A stretch of DNA of 64,000 bases from Pholis gunnellus (taxonomy: Eukaryota; Chordata; Actinopteri; Perciformes; Pholidae): assembly GCA_910591455.2 (NCBI GenBank), contig OU342807.1:3183001-3247000 (forward strand), written 5' to 3'. This document shows positions 21,478-32,412 of this stretch, one piece after another. Below the pieces are notes generated by a model. The model was not told the DNA's origin and ran no database searches. It saw only the letters and a list, made by a program, of their open reading frames with translations. Every line of letters starts with the position of its first letter. Position 1 is the first letter of the stretch. The translations under genes and the position numbers were made by a program.

Positions 21478-24400
21478 GAGATATACAGCTTCCAACAGTA
21501 GAGCTGAGCTTTCGAAAGGAACAGCTGACAGCATTTCATTTAGCATCAAAACAAACTTAAATGCATTAAGTTTCTAAATGTTCTGTTCATAAAATACATT
21601 TAGATTTTCAGGAGCAGAAACTTTATTAATAAAGTAAATAAAGTATCTACGAATACACATTTTTAATTGTCAAAGCAAACTAGTATCTCTATGTTTACTA
21701 AAAAAATATTTTTATTTCTTACATAAAGTTCTCAGAATGACTAAGAGCAGGTAACTAATTTCAGATTTCAACAATTAACTGAAAATCTGGCAGTGATACA
21801 CATTTCCAGTTAGTAATATTCCCGTTACAGCCTCATAATTCTAAGTTATTGTCTCTTGTCACTTCGCACATGAGCCAGAATTGAACCTGGCCAAGTAAAG
21901 AACGTAATAATGTGATATTTATTTCTGTATCGGTCGTCTTGACACGCTCACCTCTTGTCCGCGTCTTTACAGTTGGGGCAGGTGCAGGCCATGCGTCTCT
22001 TCTTCTCTCCCGGCTGGCTGGGCAGCTCCAGGGTGAGGGTCTGGTCCACCTGGATGGCCGGCTGGCCCGGCGTCGCTGCCAGCTGGAGCCCTCCGCCCTG
22101 CAGCGTCTGCACCGTCAGGTGCTGCTGGCCTGACAAACACAAGAGACGGAGACACTGTAAGACACAAACGCAGGGCTCCGGCCAAGCTCTTCCAAATATC
22201 TAATTAGACTACAGGCTGACTGCCACGAGTCATGAATGGACTGAAATTCTAATTAGTGAAACATTAACATATTGAGTAGGCGGCAACCTCCGGTTCTGCC
22301 GAGTGAAGCCGTTACTTCATGTCTTAAAGCTGCATTCTCTCTAGTGGCCACCAGGGGGCGACTCCTCTGGTTGTATAGAAGTCTATGAGAAAATGACTCT
22401 ACTTCTCTCTTGATTTATTACCTCAGTAAACATTGTAAACATGAGTTTATGGTCTCAATCTCTAGTTTCAAGTCTTCTTCAATACAGCATGATGTTCATT
22501 TAGTAAATGATGGTCCATTTAGAGTCAAACAGACCATAAAGCAGGGGATGCTTTAGGGCGGGACATTGTGATTGACAGGCCGTCTCTGTCACTCCTCCAC
22601 ATTTTAAATATGGTCACTTCTGTTCATTGGCTGCAAAAACAACAACATGCTGACGCCGAAATCGCCGAACTCAAGGCTTCAAAACATCAGTCCACAAAGC
22701 AATGAGTGACGTCACAATGACCACGCCCACTTCTGTGATAATAACACATGAAAGCAAAGAGTTGACGACATGTTCTAAGCAGAGGGAGTGTTTATTTGGA
22801 GTTAATCATGAGTCACAATGTTTGTGCTTAAATAACAAGACTCGTGATGATGATTCAAGAGAATATCTTGAGTCATCTCATCTTCATGATGGATATCTTC
22901 TTGCCCTCTAGGAATATCAACCTTCAGGATTATAGGACCACAAAATATGTCTAAATTAATTAATAAATGTTAAATAAAAGCTGTTGATTGCTAACGTTTT
23001 ATATGCCATTAAAATAAATGGTGCCCCTGCCTTGATCCCGGGACTCTCGTTGTTAAAAACCATCAGAAACCCAAAAGAACCAACTTCCGCTCACCCCCTG
23101 CGTTGGTGATGGTGACGGGAACTCCCTGGACTTGGACCCCGTTGATGCTGATCGTCTGCACCGCCTGCGTCGTGGAGGACAGCTGCGACGTGTTCAGCGA
23201 TATCATCCCGCCCGCCGGGGCAATTTTTGCCAGAGTCCGTTCCTTCCGCACCCCCGCCTGCGCCCTCTTGGTGCCGGCCGGCGGCGAGGTGGTGACCGAG
23301 GTGGTGGGGGTCGATGTGGGGGAGACGGACTCCTGGATCTGAACAGACTGCCACTCACCGGATGCGGTTTTGAAGAGGATCTGAGGGAAGAAATTTGTCG
23401 TTAAACTTGGAAGTTTGTGCTTTCCGTCGCTGCATCCTAACTAAACTGAGTAGATATTTTAGCTCCAAATGAAATGATAAGAAATAAACTATTTTAATCA
23501 ATTAAAAAGCAAATACAGGGATTTCATTTCCATTATAACGTTGTTTTATCCTGATCTTCCTCCTTTACCAGTGAGTGCCGTGGTAGCGGCTCAATCAGGC
23601 TGCTAACGCACACTAGCGTGCTCTCAACGACGATGCTAACAAGCTGATGCTAAGCCGGTCGAATGTTTACCATGTTCACATTCTTTTGAGTACCAGCATG
23701 CAAACATTTGATGCTGAGCACTAAACACAGAGTGTTTGGTCATAAACCACAGTATTCGACAAATTGACAGTTAGCATGGATGTAAATCTAAAGGAATAAG
23801 AGCACTAAATCTATTTTAACACCTAAAGCACTGCATGATTATCACACAGGATGAGCAGCTTTGAACGGGTCAGAGGTCCTCGTACCTGCGTCGGTGTTGG
23901 CTCTGAGACCTGCAGGCTCGACTGTCTCTGTGGGACGGGCGGTAGTGTGGCGGAGGCGGCCTGCACCACCTTCAAGGCCTGCTGGGGGATCTGAACCACC
24001 TGGGACTCCGGTTTGGGCTGGACCAGCTGGACCTGCTGCACCATAGGCGGCTGCCCGGGACTCTGCACGATCAGGAGGTTGTTACCTGCCTGCAGATAAG
24101 AGAGACGGGAGAGGTTTACTCTGTGACCGTGAATGAAAAAGGGGAAAAGATTCAGCGTGTCGGGCAGTTATGGGACCGTCTCTCTCATCAATAGGCCATC
24201 ACGGTCTGAGCGTCATGTGGAGCGCGATTGCTTTAAAAGCACTACAAACATGTCGGAGGGTTTGTTTGTAAATGCTTTAGAAACCGGAGGTCTTAAAAAT
24301 AAATATAAATATAGGTATAAGTTCACAGTTAATTACGGTTCCTCCTCGACAGTGAGGAGGTCGGTTACACTCCTTGTCGTCTTGCTTCTTCACACTACGT

Positions 24401-27400
24401 CTTTTGTTTGTGCGCCTTCGAGCGTTTCTGAGAATAATATAACGAGCGGCCCGTTGAGCTCGCAGCTCGCTCACCATCTGCGGAGGCACCACGCGCAACT
24501 ACAACAAAGCTTTACTTCATCACTATTACTGAAAAGCAGTAACACAACATCCACATGTTGCTGTTTAGTTGTGAAAAGCAGGTCTTCTACTCTGATACGA
24601 CAAGTAATGGATCACATCACACAAGCAGGAAATCCTGTTTGTGCTTCTTTTTACGAAGGACGCCGAGCAGACCTGTGAATCCTGAAGTTGACTAATCGTT
24701 CAATATATGAAGGAAATACTCACAATACTATCTCTGGTAAGTTTCATCATGAAACCAGTTTAAATGTGATGTTTTCTGTAAATTAGTAAAATTAATTTGT
24801 TGATATATGGCTATACTATGCTGTAAATATGAAAGTGGTCTGTGTGTTATCGACTTACACGGGATGTGGATTTGATCGACAAACATGTTGATGACGACTG
24901 AATGAAATGAATGTTATTCAATGATAATTGTTAAATTAAATTAAATAGGAAAATGTAATATTATGGGGCTTTCCACAATTGTTCAGTATTCTTTAAATAC
25001 TTAATTTTTGTATTTAAAGAATATATATATATTTAGCAATTTTAGGGGTTTAGAGCATTTTTGTAAAACAGCAGCTGGAAGCAACCTACTAATTAAATAC
25101 TGAATAAGTTTGGTTCACAGACTTGTTCTGTCAAAACACAGTTGATTAGCTCCAACATTCAACCGTCGGCTGAATACACATTCTCTCAGAAGTGAGTAAA
25201 CCTCGAGTGTAGAACATCACAGATACTGTACGTGTTCCCGGGTCAGGCACTTGATCTTTGTAATGCAAACGATTCTGTTGCTTTCAGGGGCTTCTCTGCC
25301 AGACGTACCTGGATGATGTTGTCGCCCGCTTCTATCAGGATGGTATCCATCTGCTCGGGGGGTGGAGAGGCAGGATGACAAGCAGCCAGAACCACTTTCT
25401 TCTTCCTCCCTCGTCCTGCCTTTCCTGGTTTGTGAAAGGCGCCCGCCATCTCCGTGACGAACTGAGCCCCGCCCATCTCTCCGGTCGCCACGTTGAACGG
25501 CAGCGTCAACCCGCCGGGCAGCTGCAATATGTTCGCGGCGGAGTTGTTTGCCTTGCGCGACTTCGGGGAGGGCTTGATGGCCACGGTCTTCTGCGGCGTG
25601 ACCGGAGCGGTGCCGGCCGCGGTAGCCGGCACGGTCATGGGCGTGGTGATGATGGCCTGGTTGGTGCCCGGTATGAGCTGGATCTGACCTCCCTGTGGCA
25701 TCATCTGGATAGTCTGGGCCCCTTGGATCTGCGGCATCATCTGGTACTGGATGTTGGTGGGGGCCGAGTTGTTGGAGCGGGCCGGGCTCTGCTGGATGGT
25801 GAGCATGATGGGGCTGCCGGGGGCCGTGGAGCCCAGGCCGGCGGGCAGCTGGATCACATTGCCCTTGGCCGAGAGGAAACCCAGGTTCTTGGGTGGAGCG
25901 GGGGCGATGGGAGCCGGCTTTATGGGGAGGAGCCTGCGAGGCTGCGGCTGCGCTGGAGGAGAGGTGACGGGGACCTGAGCAGCGGGAGGGCCGATCTTAC
26001 TACAGGTGGCAGCCAAGAGGGCCAGAGGAGAGGGCTGGGCGTCCTGCATGGAGACAAATCACACACAGACTGCTTTAGAACCAGCCTGGACAGAAACAGT
26101 TAAGCTCTAAGAGATTCTAACAGGTCATAAACGACGTTAAACACGTGGTGGAGGCGATGTTTCCATCGAGCTTTTGTGCTCCTGTGTCGTCCTTATGTGT
26201 GATTATACACACTTCAGTTATATTAAAAGAGAGAGAGCAATTAGTTTTACAGAAAGGCAGATTACAACACATAAAAGCCCAGTAAGGAGAAGAGGGGGGG
26301 GGGGGGGGGGGGGGGGCGTCCTGAATACAAGTGGGACAGAAGTTCAACAACAAGAGTCACTGGTGTCTGACTCACAAAAGCACAGCAGCAATAACATGTA
26401 AAACTAATTTCATGTCAGATAGGACGGACAGCGGCAGCGTTCGGGGGATTTACATCCTGATACAGATACCGGTATAGCATCCCTCGGCAGAATAGGAACA
26501 TATAAATACAGACATACAGGGAGAGTAATTGGGTTATTGGAGACAGCGAATGCATCGTGGGTTATTGGAGACAGTGAACGCATCGTGGGTTATTGGAGAC
26601 AGTGAACGCATCGTGGGTTATTGGAGACAGCGAACGCATCGTGGGTTATTGGAGACAGTGAACGCATCGTGGGTTATTGGAGACAGCGAACGCATCGTGG
26701 GTTATTGGAGACAGTGAACGCATCGTGGGTTATTGGATTTAGCGAGCGCATCAGGGGTTAATGGAGACAGTGAACGCATCGTGGGTTATTGGAGACAGCG
26801 AATGCATCATGGGTTATTGGAGACAGCGAATGCATCGTGGGTTATTGGAGACAGCGAATGCATCGTGGGTTATTGGAGTGAAGTCAGGAGAGAGCAGACA
26901 GTAGCGGGAGACGGCGGTCTGGCTCATTACTCACTTGCGAGGAAGCGGTGGAGGGCTGAAGGTATTCACAGGGACTGACAGCAACAGTGGTGGCCATGCT
27001 GTCCTGTTGTTCTGGAGAAAACACACAGACACAGCAGAGTCACATTCAGGCTGCCTTGAAGCTTCTATTTTCAGCTGTTAGGCTGCTCAAGGACATCACA
27101 GCACATTCCTACAAAACAGAAAGAGATCGAAGAAAAACAAGCTCGGTAACGTCTCGCTCTGACGACCAACGTTAAACATCATCAGGTACACAAATGAAGC
27201 CGGTCATCAGTGCATGCACTTGCAAATATCGTGCAGTATAACTTACAAATATTAAAGCAAAAGGAATGCCAGAGGTTTCAATAAAACATGTTTCCCTCTA
27301 TGACTCAACGTTGAACCATGAAACGACAGTACTGATGTTTTGCAGCCCTATTTAGCCGTCACTAATACATTGGCAGCTAATCATTTTCCAATGCGTAACA

Positions 27401-30400
27401 TGTTTTTTTAATATTCCATTGCACTCCAAGTTAAAAATTGACTTACAGACACTTGCCAGTTACTTAAAATAGCGTAATGGTTGTGTTACAGTGAATATAA
27501 TGACGTCTTTGATGTTTTCTTTCTTTGTTATAAAAGCTAATTTACTTCATTAACTTAATGCACACTTTCAAAAAGTGTTTAAAACGTTTTTAACTTCATT
27601 TCAATGCCAAAATAAAAGGGGAGTAACTAACTAACACTGTGATGAATTATCTATTGCAAACACCTCGCTAGTTTATGAAAGTTATTTTTCACACCATAAC
27701 CTAGAGCTGTCTGGGGAGGTACGAAAAAGAATTGGTAACGTATAAAATCATGCTTCTGTAAATAGTCAACAGTACGACAAAACAATGAGACGGAGCTATG
27801 ACCTGTGATTAAACACAAGCTCCTTTAAAACCGCACTTCTATCTCTGATATGTAGTATTTGAAATGTTATAAAGCGAACAGGTACACACATCTTTTTGGT
27901 ACATTTAGTACTACTGAGTGTGAAAAAGCAAGAATCATTTTTGATGATTTAATAATCAACATAACGATCACACACACACGTTTAAATATCAAGGACAACA
28001 AGTTATGTTAGAAACATTTTCAAAACAACTGCAGCCCTTTGGTTCTTGTGCAAAGCAACGGACTTTGTTTAGATGAAACATCTGTCCAGTGGGCCGGTTT
28101 ACTGACAAACAGCTGTTATGTCTGGCCCTCGAAAAGTAAACAATCTTTGAGCAACAAATATCAAAATACTGATAACGATTGAGATGCTCTGTAAGCAAAG
28201 AAATGCACCATTGGACCGCTGTCTTTACGTCACAAAAAGATTATATTTCTGTCAGCATAAGAACATTTGGGTCAGGCTGCCCAAATGTTGAAGCAGTCTA
28301 ATGACCCAAAGAGGTCGAGGCTGTTACTGACCAAAAGATTTGTAACACAGCTTGTTCACAAATTAAAATCCTTTATTTAAAATATATACGCTGAAATAAA
28401 TTGAAGCACAAAAGACTCAACATATGTCGTCTTTCACAAACTGAAATATTAATATTTGCAGTATTTGAGTGCATCACGGTTGATCCTGAGGCGCGTCCGC
28501 TGGCAAACACTTGAAATCAAACAGCAGGTGACACGAAACCACATGACTGCCACAGAGCTGCTCTGGGAAAGTACCGAGTCATCATAGATGAGCTGTAGCT
28601 GTGATGCACTCATGAGCCATTAAGTAGAGCAGCTTGTTCCTCTAAAAGGCAGAACGTCGCTGTTTCATTTCAGACACAGTGAAGCACTTGTGTTTTTCCT
28701 TTTTAATCTTAAATAATAACATTTCTAATCAATATTTTTCTGCTGTTCTGAGAGTATTTTCCAGAATCCTTGAAGACTATTCTGACAATCTGAATTAAAA
28801 TAAAGTTGTGTGCTACAGAAGAGGAAGTAAGGTGTAGCTGGAAATAACATCCTTGCTCACCTTGAACACCACAAGAACAATACGGAGTTGTGTTATTTTG
28901 CATGAATATATAAAAGAATAGAAAGTAGCATCAACATAGATCAATAGAACTGATAATAAGACATTTACAGTTTGCTTTGTGGAAACTGTGCGAGGACATG
29001 TTCCTTACAGCGACCATCTTTGTTTGGATTTGTAAGTTGGTGCATTGGACAGAATGTTTCATCTTTGACTGATTGTCAAAGATTGCCATGTATGTTTTCT
29101 GCAGTAAGGAATACAAGCTCAGCTCGGTGACTCCAATGCACCGTGTAGTGGTAATACATGGGGGTCCTTTACAACCGCATTCAAATAAAGAAAATTAAAA
29201 ACACGAGTTGGTTGTTATGAGGGAAGTTCCTACACTGCAAAGGATTCTTAACAGCGTGGACTGACAAATTCTACCACCTCGTCAGTAGAAAGTGAACTTC
29301 ACCCCCGACAGAAAGTAAACTGTTGTGTTGTGGCTGCTGATCAGCAGACCAAACAGGAAATGTTGCTTCTGTCAGAGCCGCCGGCCTCATTAAGAGGATG
29401 GTTTATAAATGCAGCTGTGGCACCAACACAGAGATACCACAGCATGCTGAGGGACTAATCGCTCTCTTGCCTAACATACCTCTTTGGCAGTGGTGGAGAA
29501 AAAAAAGTATTTAGAACTTTTACTGAAGTCAAAAATACTAATACCACAGTTTAAAAATGCTCTATTATGAGTAAAAGTATGCAAATATTAGAAGTAACAT
29601 GTATGTATCAAAAGTAAAAGTAGTTCCCTGTCAGTGTTTAACTATTATTTATGATGTCACTGCATTAATATTACAGCTGCATTGATGTGTATGTTGCCTT
29701 TTACTGCTGTAGTTTAATCCACAGCAATACATCATATTATATAAGATCATTATATGTTTGTAACGTCCTAAGAGAACCACTAATATCTAAAAGGTTTTCA
29801 TGACCTCAGAAAAACAGCTGTTCCAGCTGATCCAAGACGCTTTTTAAATAGTTTATGAAGTTCAAGAAGGAGCCGATTTCAATTTATAAAGCAACACTTC
29901 ATCCTTCAGCTCAAAATGACCACATCTGGAGATGCAAGACCGGTCAGGTATGAAACTGTAATCTGAGAAGTAACTCAAGCTGTCAGACAGAAGTAGAGTA
30001 GAAAGTACTACATTTCCCTCTGAGATATAATGGAATATAAGTATACAGTTGCATACAATGGAAACACTGAAATAAAGTATTAAGCCACCAAGCATGAGCT
30101 CCATCTTTACCAGCTGCAACATTAAAGCCATGAACACATTAATACATCAATAATTATAAAGCAGTGACATAATATAAACTTACATGATTCTGAAATGGGC
30201 CATTTCGCATTATTTTGATTCCTTAAACCACATTTAAACGCTAATATTCATATACTTATGTACACTTTACTTGAATAAGCTTTTTGGATGCAGGACTTTT
30301 ACTTGTAACAAAGTATTTCTACAGTGCAGCATTGCAACTTTAAGTTAGTGAGTACTTTCGTGCACCACTACTAGTAATGCACACATATTTAAAAAAAAAA

Positions 30401-30938
30401 CAAAAAAGCAGTGCGGCCTCAAAACAGCGCCGCCATCTAAAACACTGTTGGTTTGCTGTGCACAACCAGCTAACGGTAGCTAGCTAGCAAGCTAACCAGC
30501 AACACTAGACTAAAGTGGCTAGCAGCTAGCAGCTAGCTTAAGCTGATTTGGCCCGAGTGCAGCTTAAAGTTTGTACTTTTAAACGAACCAGTATGGGACC
30601 GTTACTTGCACCATCACTATGTGTTATTGTGGAATAGATGGGCGGCGGGGGGTGGGGGGGGGAGTAAAGAACAACAGCTACACTCGCATATGTGGCTAGC
30701 TGCAGCGTAGCTAGCTGGCTAGTCAAACTCTCTTTGAATACGTTACAGTAGAAAAAAGGCAGCCCCTTTTTTACCGGAAGTGCTTATTGTGGTTCACACA
30801 ACTGGCCGAGCCACCCACTAAAAACACATTTATTCGTGCCGCATAACGTCCAGTGCGCTTCTGTCCAATGCAAATACAATGTTTAACGAAGTAGTAATAT
30901 AAAATACACCAATGTTTTAATTCCTACCCACCGCTCAT
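20462..30938 (-). CDS. sp2: transcription factor Sp2, complete 8-exon CDS
   Basis: Nuclear Sp/KLF family factor that regulates many housekeeping promoters. Exons 30932-30938, 26935-27011, 25309-26043, 23886-24089, 23095-23380, 21952-22129, 21229-21422 and 20462-20562 sum to 1,782 nt (593 aa; human 613) with consistent phases. The N-terminus MSEQQDSMATTVAVSPCEYL, then DAQPSPLALLAATCSKIGPP, matches SP2 specifically. A long Gln/Pro/Thr-rich transactivation region follows. The buttonhead box CTCPNC is at 485-490. Three C2H2 fingers follow: C507/C512/H525/H529, C537/C542/H555/H559 and C567/C570/H583/H587. Recognition residues KTSLLRAH, RSDELQRH and RSDHLTKH fit GC-box binding, with the Leu/Ala in finger 1 that sets SP2 apart from SP1/3/4. 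Ends INTKNL. Confidence 0.97.
21173..21210 (+). repeat. (GT)n tract after sp2 exon 7 donor
   Basis: About 17 GT units on plus, giving (CA)n in the sp2 pre-mRNA starting about 20 nt after the exon 7 donor. Confidence 0.92.
21229..21422 (-). CDS. sp2: sp2 coding exon 7 (zinc fingers 1-2)
   Basis: Encodes KHICHVQGCEKTFRKTSLLR and FVCNWVFCGKRFTRSDELQR. Acceptor GCAG directly follows a (UG)n run. The downstream intron has a (CA)n run just after the donor GTCTGA. Confidence 0.96.
21426..21475 (+). repeat. (CA)n tract before sp2 exon 7 acceptor
   Basis: About 25 CA units on plus, giving (UG)25 in the sp2 pre-mRNA ending at the GCAG acceptor. Confidence 0.93.
21952..22129 (-). CDS. sp2: sp2 coding exon 6 (buttonhead box)
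   Basis: Encodes GQQHLTVQTLQGGGLQLAAT through EKKRRMACTCPNCKDADK. Contains the Btd box upstream of the fingers. Donor GTGAGC. Confidence 0.95.
22276..22740 (+). mobile_element. interspersed repeat family R1, copy A
   Basis: About 465-bp element in sp2 intron 5. It runs from ggcggcaacctccggttctg to cgcccacttctg. Core words accagggggcgactcctctg and taaagcaggggatgcttta are shared with copies at 36698, 53612, 58560 and 62668. No ORF; contains short inverted repeats. Probably a non-autonomous element. Confidence 0.8.
23095..23380 (-). CDS. sp2: sp2 coding exon 5
   Basis: Encodes ILFKTASGEWQSVQIQE, then KIAPAGGMISLNTSQL and INGVQVQGVPVTITNAG, closely matching human SP2. Acceptor CCCTCAG; donor GTGAGC. 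Confidence 0.95.
23886..24089 (-). CDS. sp2: sp2 coding exon 4
   Basis: 68 codons: AGNNLLIVQSPGQPPMVQQV through VVQIPQQALKVVQAASATLP and EPTPTQ. Gln-rich activation segment, phase 0 at both ends. Confidence 0.95.
24090..25308. other. sp2 intron 3
   Basis: AT-rich intron with no other gene supported. A 181-codon plus-strand ORF (24133-24678) has no recognisable domain, and no splice or regulatory support was seen. Confidence 0.5.
25309..26043 (-). CDS. sp2: sp2 coding exon 3 (transactivation region)
   Basis: 735 nt, phase 0 at both ends. Encodes DAQPSPLALLAATCSKIGPP, a Pro-rich part with LLPIKPAPIAPAPP, then NIQYQMMPQIQGAQTIQMMP and IQLIPGTNQAIITT, ending GDNIIQ. Acceptor CATGCAG. Confidence 0.96.
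26282..26316 (+). repeat. poly-G tract in sp2 intron 2
   Basis: About 23 G in a purine run; C-rich on the sp2 sense strand. Confidence 0.8.
26531..26878 (+). repeat. 28-bp minisatellite in sp2 intron 2
   Basis: Twelve full units of gggttattggagacagtgaa followed by cgcatcgt, plus a 12-bp partial. Units differ mainly at C/T in acagYgaaYgc. Unit 8 (26727-26754) is the most diverged. Ends about 55 bp from exon 2. Confidence 0.97.
26935..27011 (-). CDS. sp2: sp2 coding exon 2
   Basis: 77 nt: completes codon 3, then QQDSMATTVAVSPCEYLQPS and TASSQ. Acceptor TTCTCCAG; donor GTGAGT. Matches human TSMAATAAVSPSDYLQP. Confidence 0.93.
27012..30931. other. sp2 intron 1
   Basis: 3.9-kb first intron. Holds the AGTA-type repeat at 29485-30372, a gctagc-rich patch (30466-30545), and near the exon 1 end an ETS-like accggaagtg (about 30774) and a YY1-like gccgccatct (about 30430). 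No other coding sequence supported. Confidence 0.5.
29485..30372. mobile_element. AGTA-type interspersed repeat with inverted ends
   Basis: Begins cagtggtggagaaaaaaaag and ends agtactttcgtgcaccacta, which read as imperfect inverted repeats. The interior is full of aagtaaaagt/actttactt words. No ORF. Resembles a widespread non-autonomous fish repeat. Confidence 0.55.
30932..30938 (-). CDS. sp2: sp2 coding part of exon 1 (start codon)
   Basis: Only ATGAGCG is coding, before donor GTGGGT at 30931. With exon 2 it gives MSEQQDSM (human MSDPQTSM), which decides the start. Lies next to the GC-rich promoter. Confidence 0.85.
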
Positions 30939-31310
30939 GACGACATTCGCTCTCCGTGAGCCTTGAAGACCGAGCCCCGTGGAGGAACCCGCCCACGCTG
31001 TCGCTGTGCACCAATCCACGCACAATGGAGTGGTTGAGCGACGCGCGCGCCGACCAATCAGCTCGAGCTTGTGTCCGTTGTGAGTGAAATTCAAGCGAGC
31101 CAATCGCGGAGCGAGATTTCACGCACGTCACGCGAAGGACGGGAGGCTCGACCAATGGGATGTCGAGATTTGTGCTCGGTAGGAGGCGTTTCCCTAAGAG
31201 TGAGCCGAGAACAACCGAGGGCCCTAAAACAGCGAGGTTAACGGTTTCACTGACGGGCCCGACGACCAATGTAAGAAGTGAAGGCAGAGCGACAACCGCG
31301 TTCATCAATG
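30939..31310 (-). promoter_or_regulatory. sp2: sp2 promoter and 5' UTR with five CCAAT boxes
   Basis: CpG-rich sequence upstream of the start. CCAAT words on the plus strand lie at 31011, 31054, 31100, 31152 and 31266. They are inverted relative to sp2, and four are spaced 43-52 bp apart. A CRE-like cacgtcacg lies at about 31125. No TATA box. NF-Y binding is the established reading of such arrays. Confidence 0.6.
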
Positions 31311-31654
31311 AGCTCTGAGTCGCTGGAGCGTGTTTAAACTGTCCTATGTTTCATTATGAGGATCAGTCCGTTATGTGCGATAACACACGCTGCAGTAAAG
31401 CCAGTGTGAACGGATTATACATGTATTTATTTTAAAGTATTGGCCTGTTAATGACTTCCATCAGGTTTATTGGCCATGTACGTATGTGTACATTGCTCTC
31501 AACGTACATACACAGAATATACAAATAAACAAGAAGAATATAAAAACAAGGACATTAAAGACAACAAAGTAGAACAGAGAAACTAAGCATAAACATTTAA
31601 CTACTATTCTACTTAATCACCGTGTAGATAAAGATACCACATCTGGCTGTTCAT

Positions 31655-32412
31655 ATCATGGTTCCCACTTGTTGGAATAAGTATTTCACATTCTTCACTT
31701 AAAGGAAAGTACTCACACCATACTGTAATAAATACTACATTTAAAATGTTACTTAGTTAGAAGTAAGTAAGTATAACCAGGAAAATGTCCCCCTATACTT
31801 TACTATATTATATTATATTATATTATATAGTTAGATTATCATTACTCATGATAATGATTCATGTAAGACTGGATTTTACTGTTATGTGGTTGTGGTGGAA
31901 CTCATTTTAAACTTTTAACTGATGATTATTTTCCTTATGGATTAATCTGATGATTATTTTCTGCATTAATTAATTGAATATTGGGGTTAAAATAAAAGAC
32001 AGACGAGAAAGTAGTGTAAAAGGCCATCACAATTAGCCCAAAGTGACTTGATAATGTTTGTTTTGTTCATTATTATCATTACTAATACATTCACTTTTTA
32101 AAAAGGAGAGCACCTCAGATTTGTGAAGCTGGAACCATGAAATGATTTTTCTGTCAATCGACTAATCATCTCAGCTGTACTCGTATAAACCGTCGGGTCG
32201 TTTAACAAGAACATCTTCAAAACAGTTCCTCCTATTTTTGTGTGTCAAAATCATCATTTGTAAAGTAATCAATGCTGTCAGGTAAATGTAGAGGAGTACA
32301 AATGTGCAGTAATTCCCCTCTGAGATGTGGAGTAGAAGTATAAAATGACATCAAGTACGAGTACCTCAAATGTGTACTTCAGTACAGAAGGTACATTCCA
32401 CCACTGCCTGGC
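31655..32412. mobile_element. AGTA-type interspersed repeat, second copy
   Basis: Ends with cattccaccactgcctgg and contains cctctgagatgtggagtaga, words shared with the 29485-30372 element. Lies upstream of sp2. Confidence 0.5.

Noticed and set aside
24133..24678. 181-codon plus ORF in sp2 intron 3
   Set aside because: No recognisable domain, AT-rich, and no splice or poly(A) support.
26531..26878. CRISPR-like array of 28-bp repeats
   Set aside because: Units are head-to-tail with no spacers, in a fish intron.
26529..26978. Plus-strand ORFs with 28-residue repeats
   Set aside because: Read-through of the 28-bp minisatellite inside an sp2 intron, opposite strand.
30883..31308. 141-codon minus ORF across the sp2 start
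   Set aside because: It covers promoter, 5' UTR and the first codons in a different frame and reads through the exon 1 donor. Sp2 begins MSEQQDSM after splicing.
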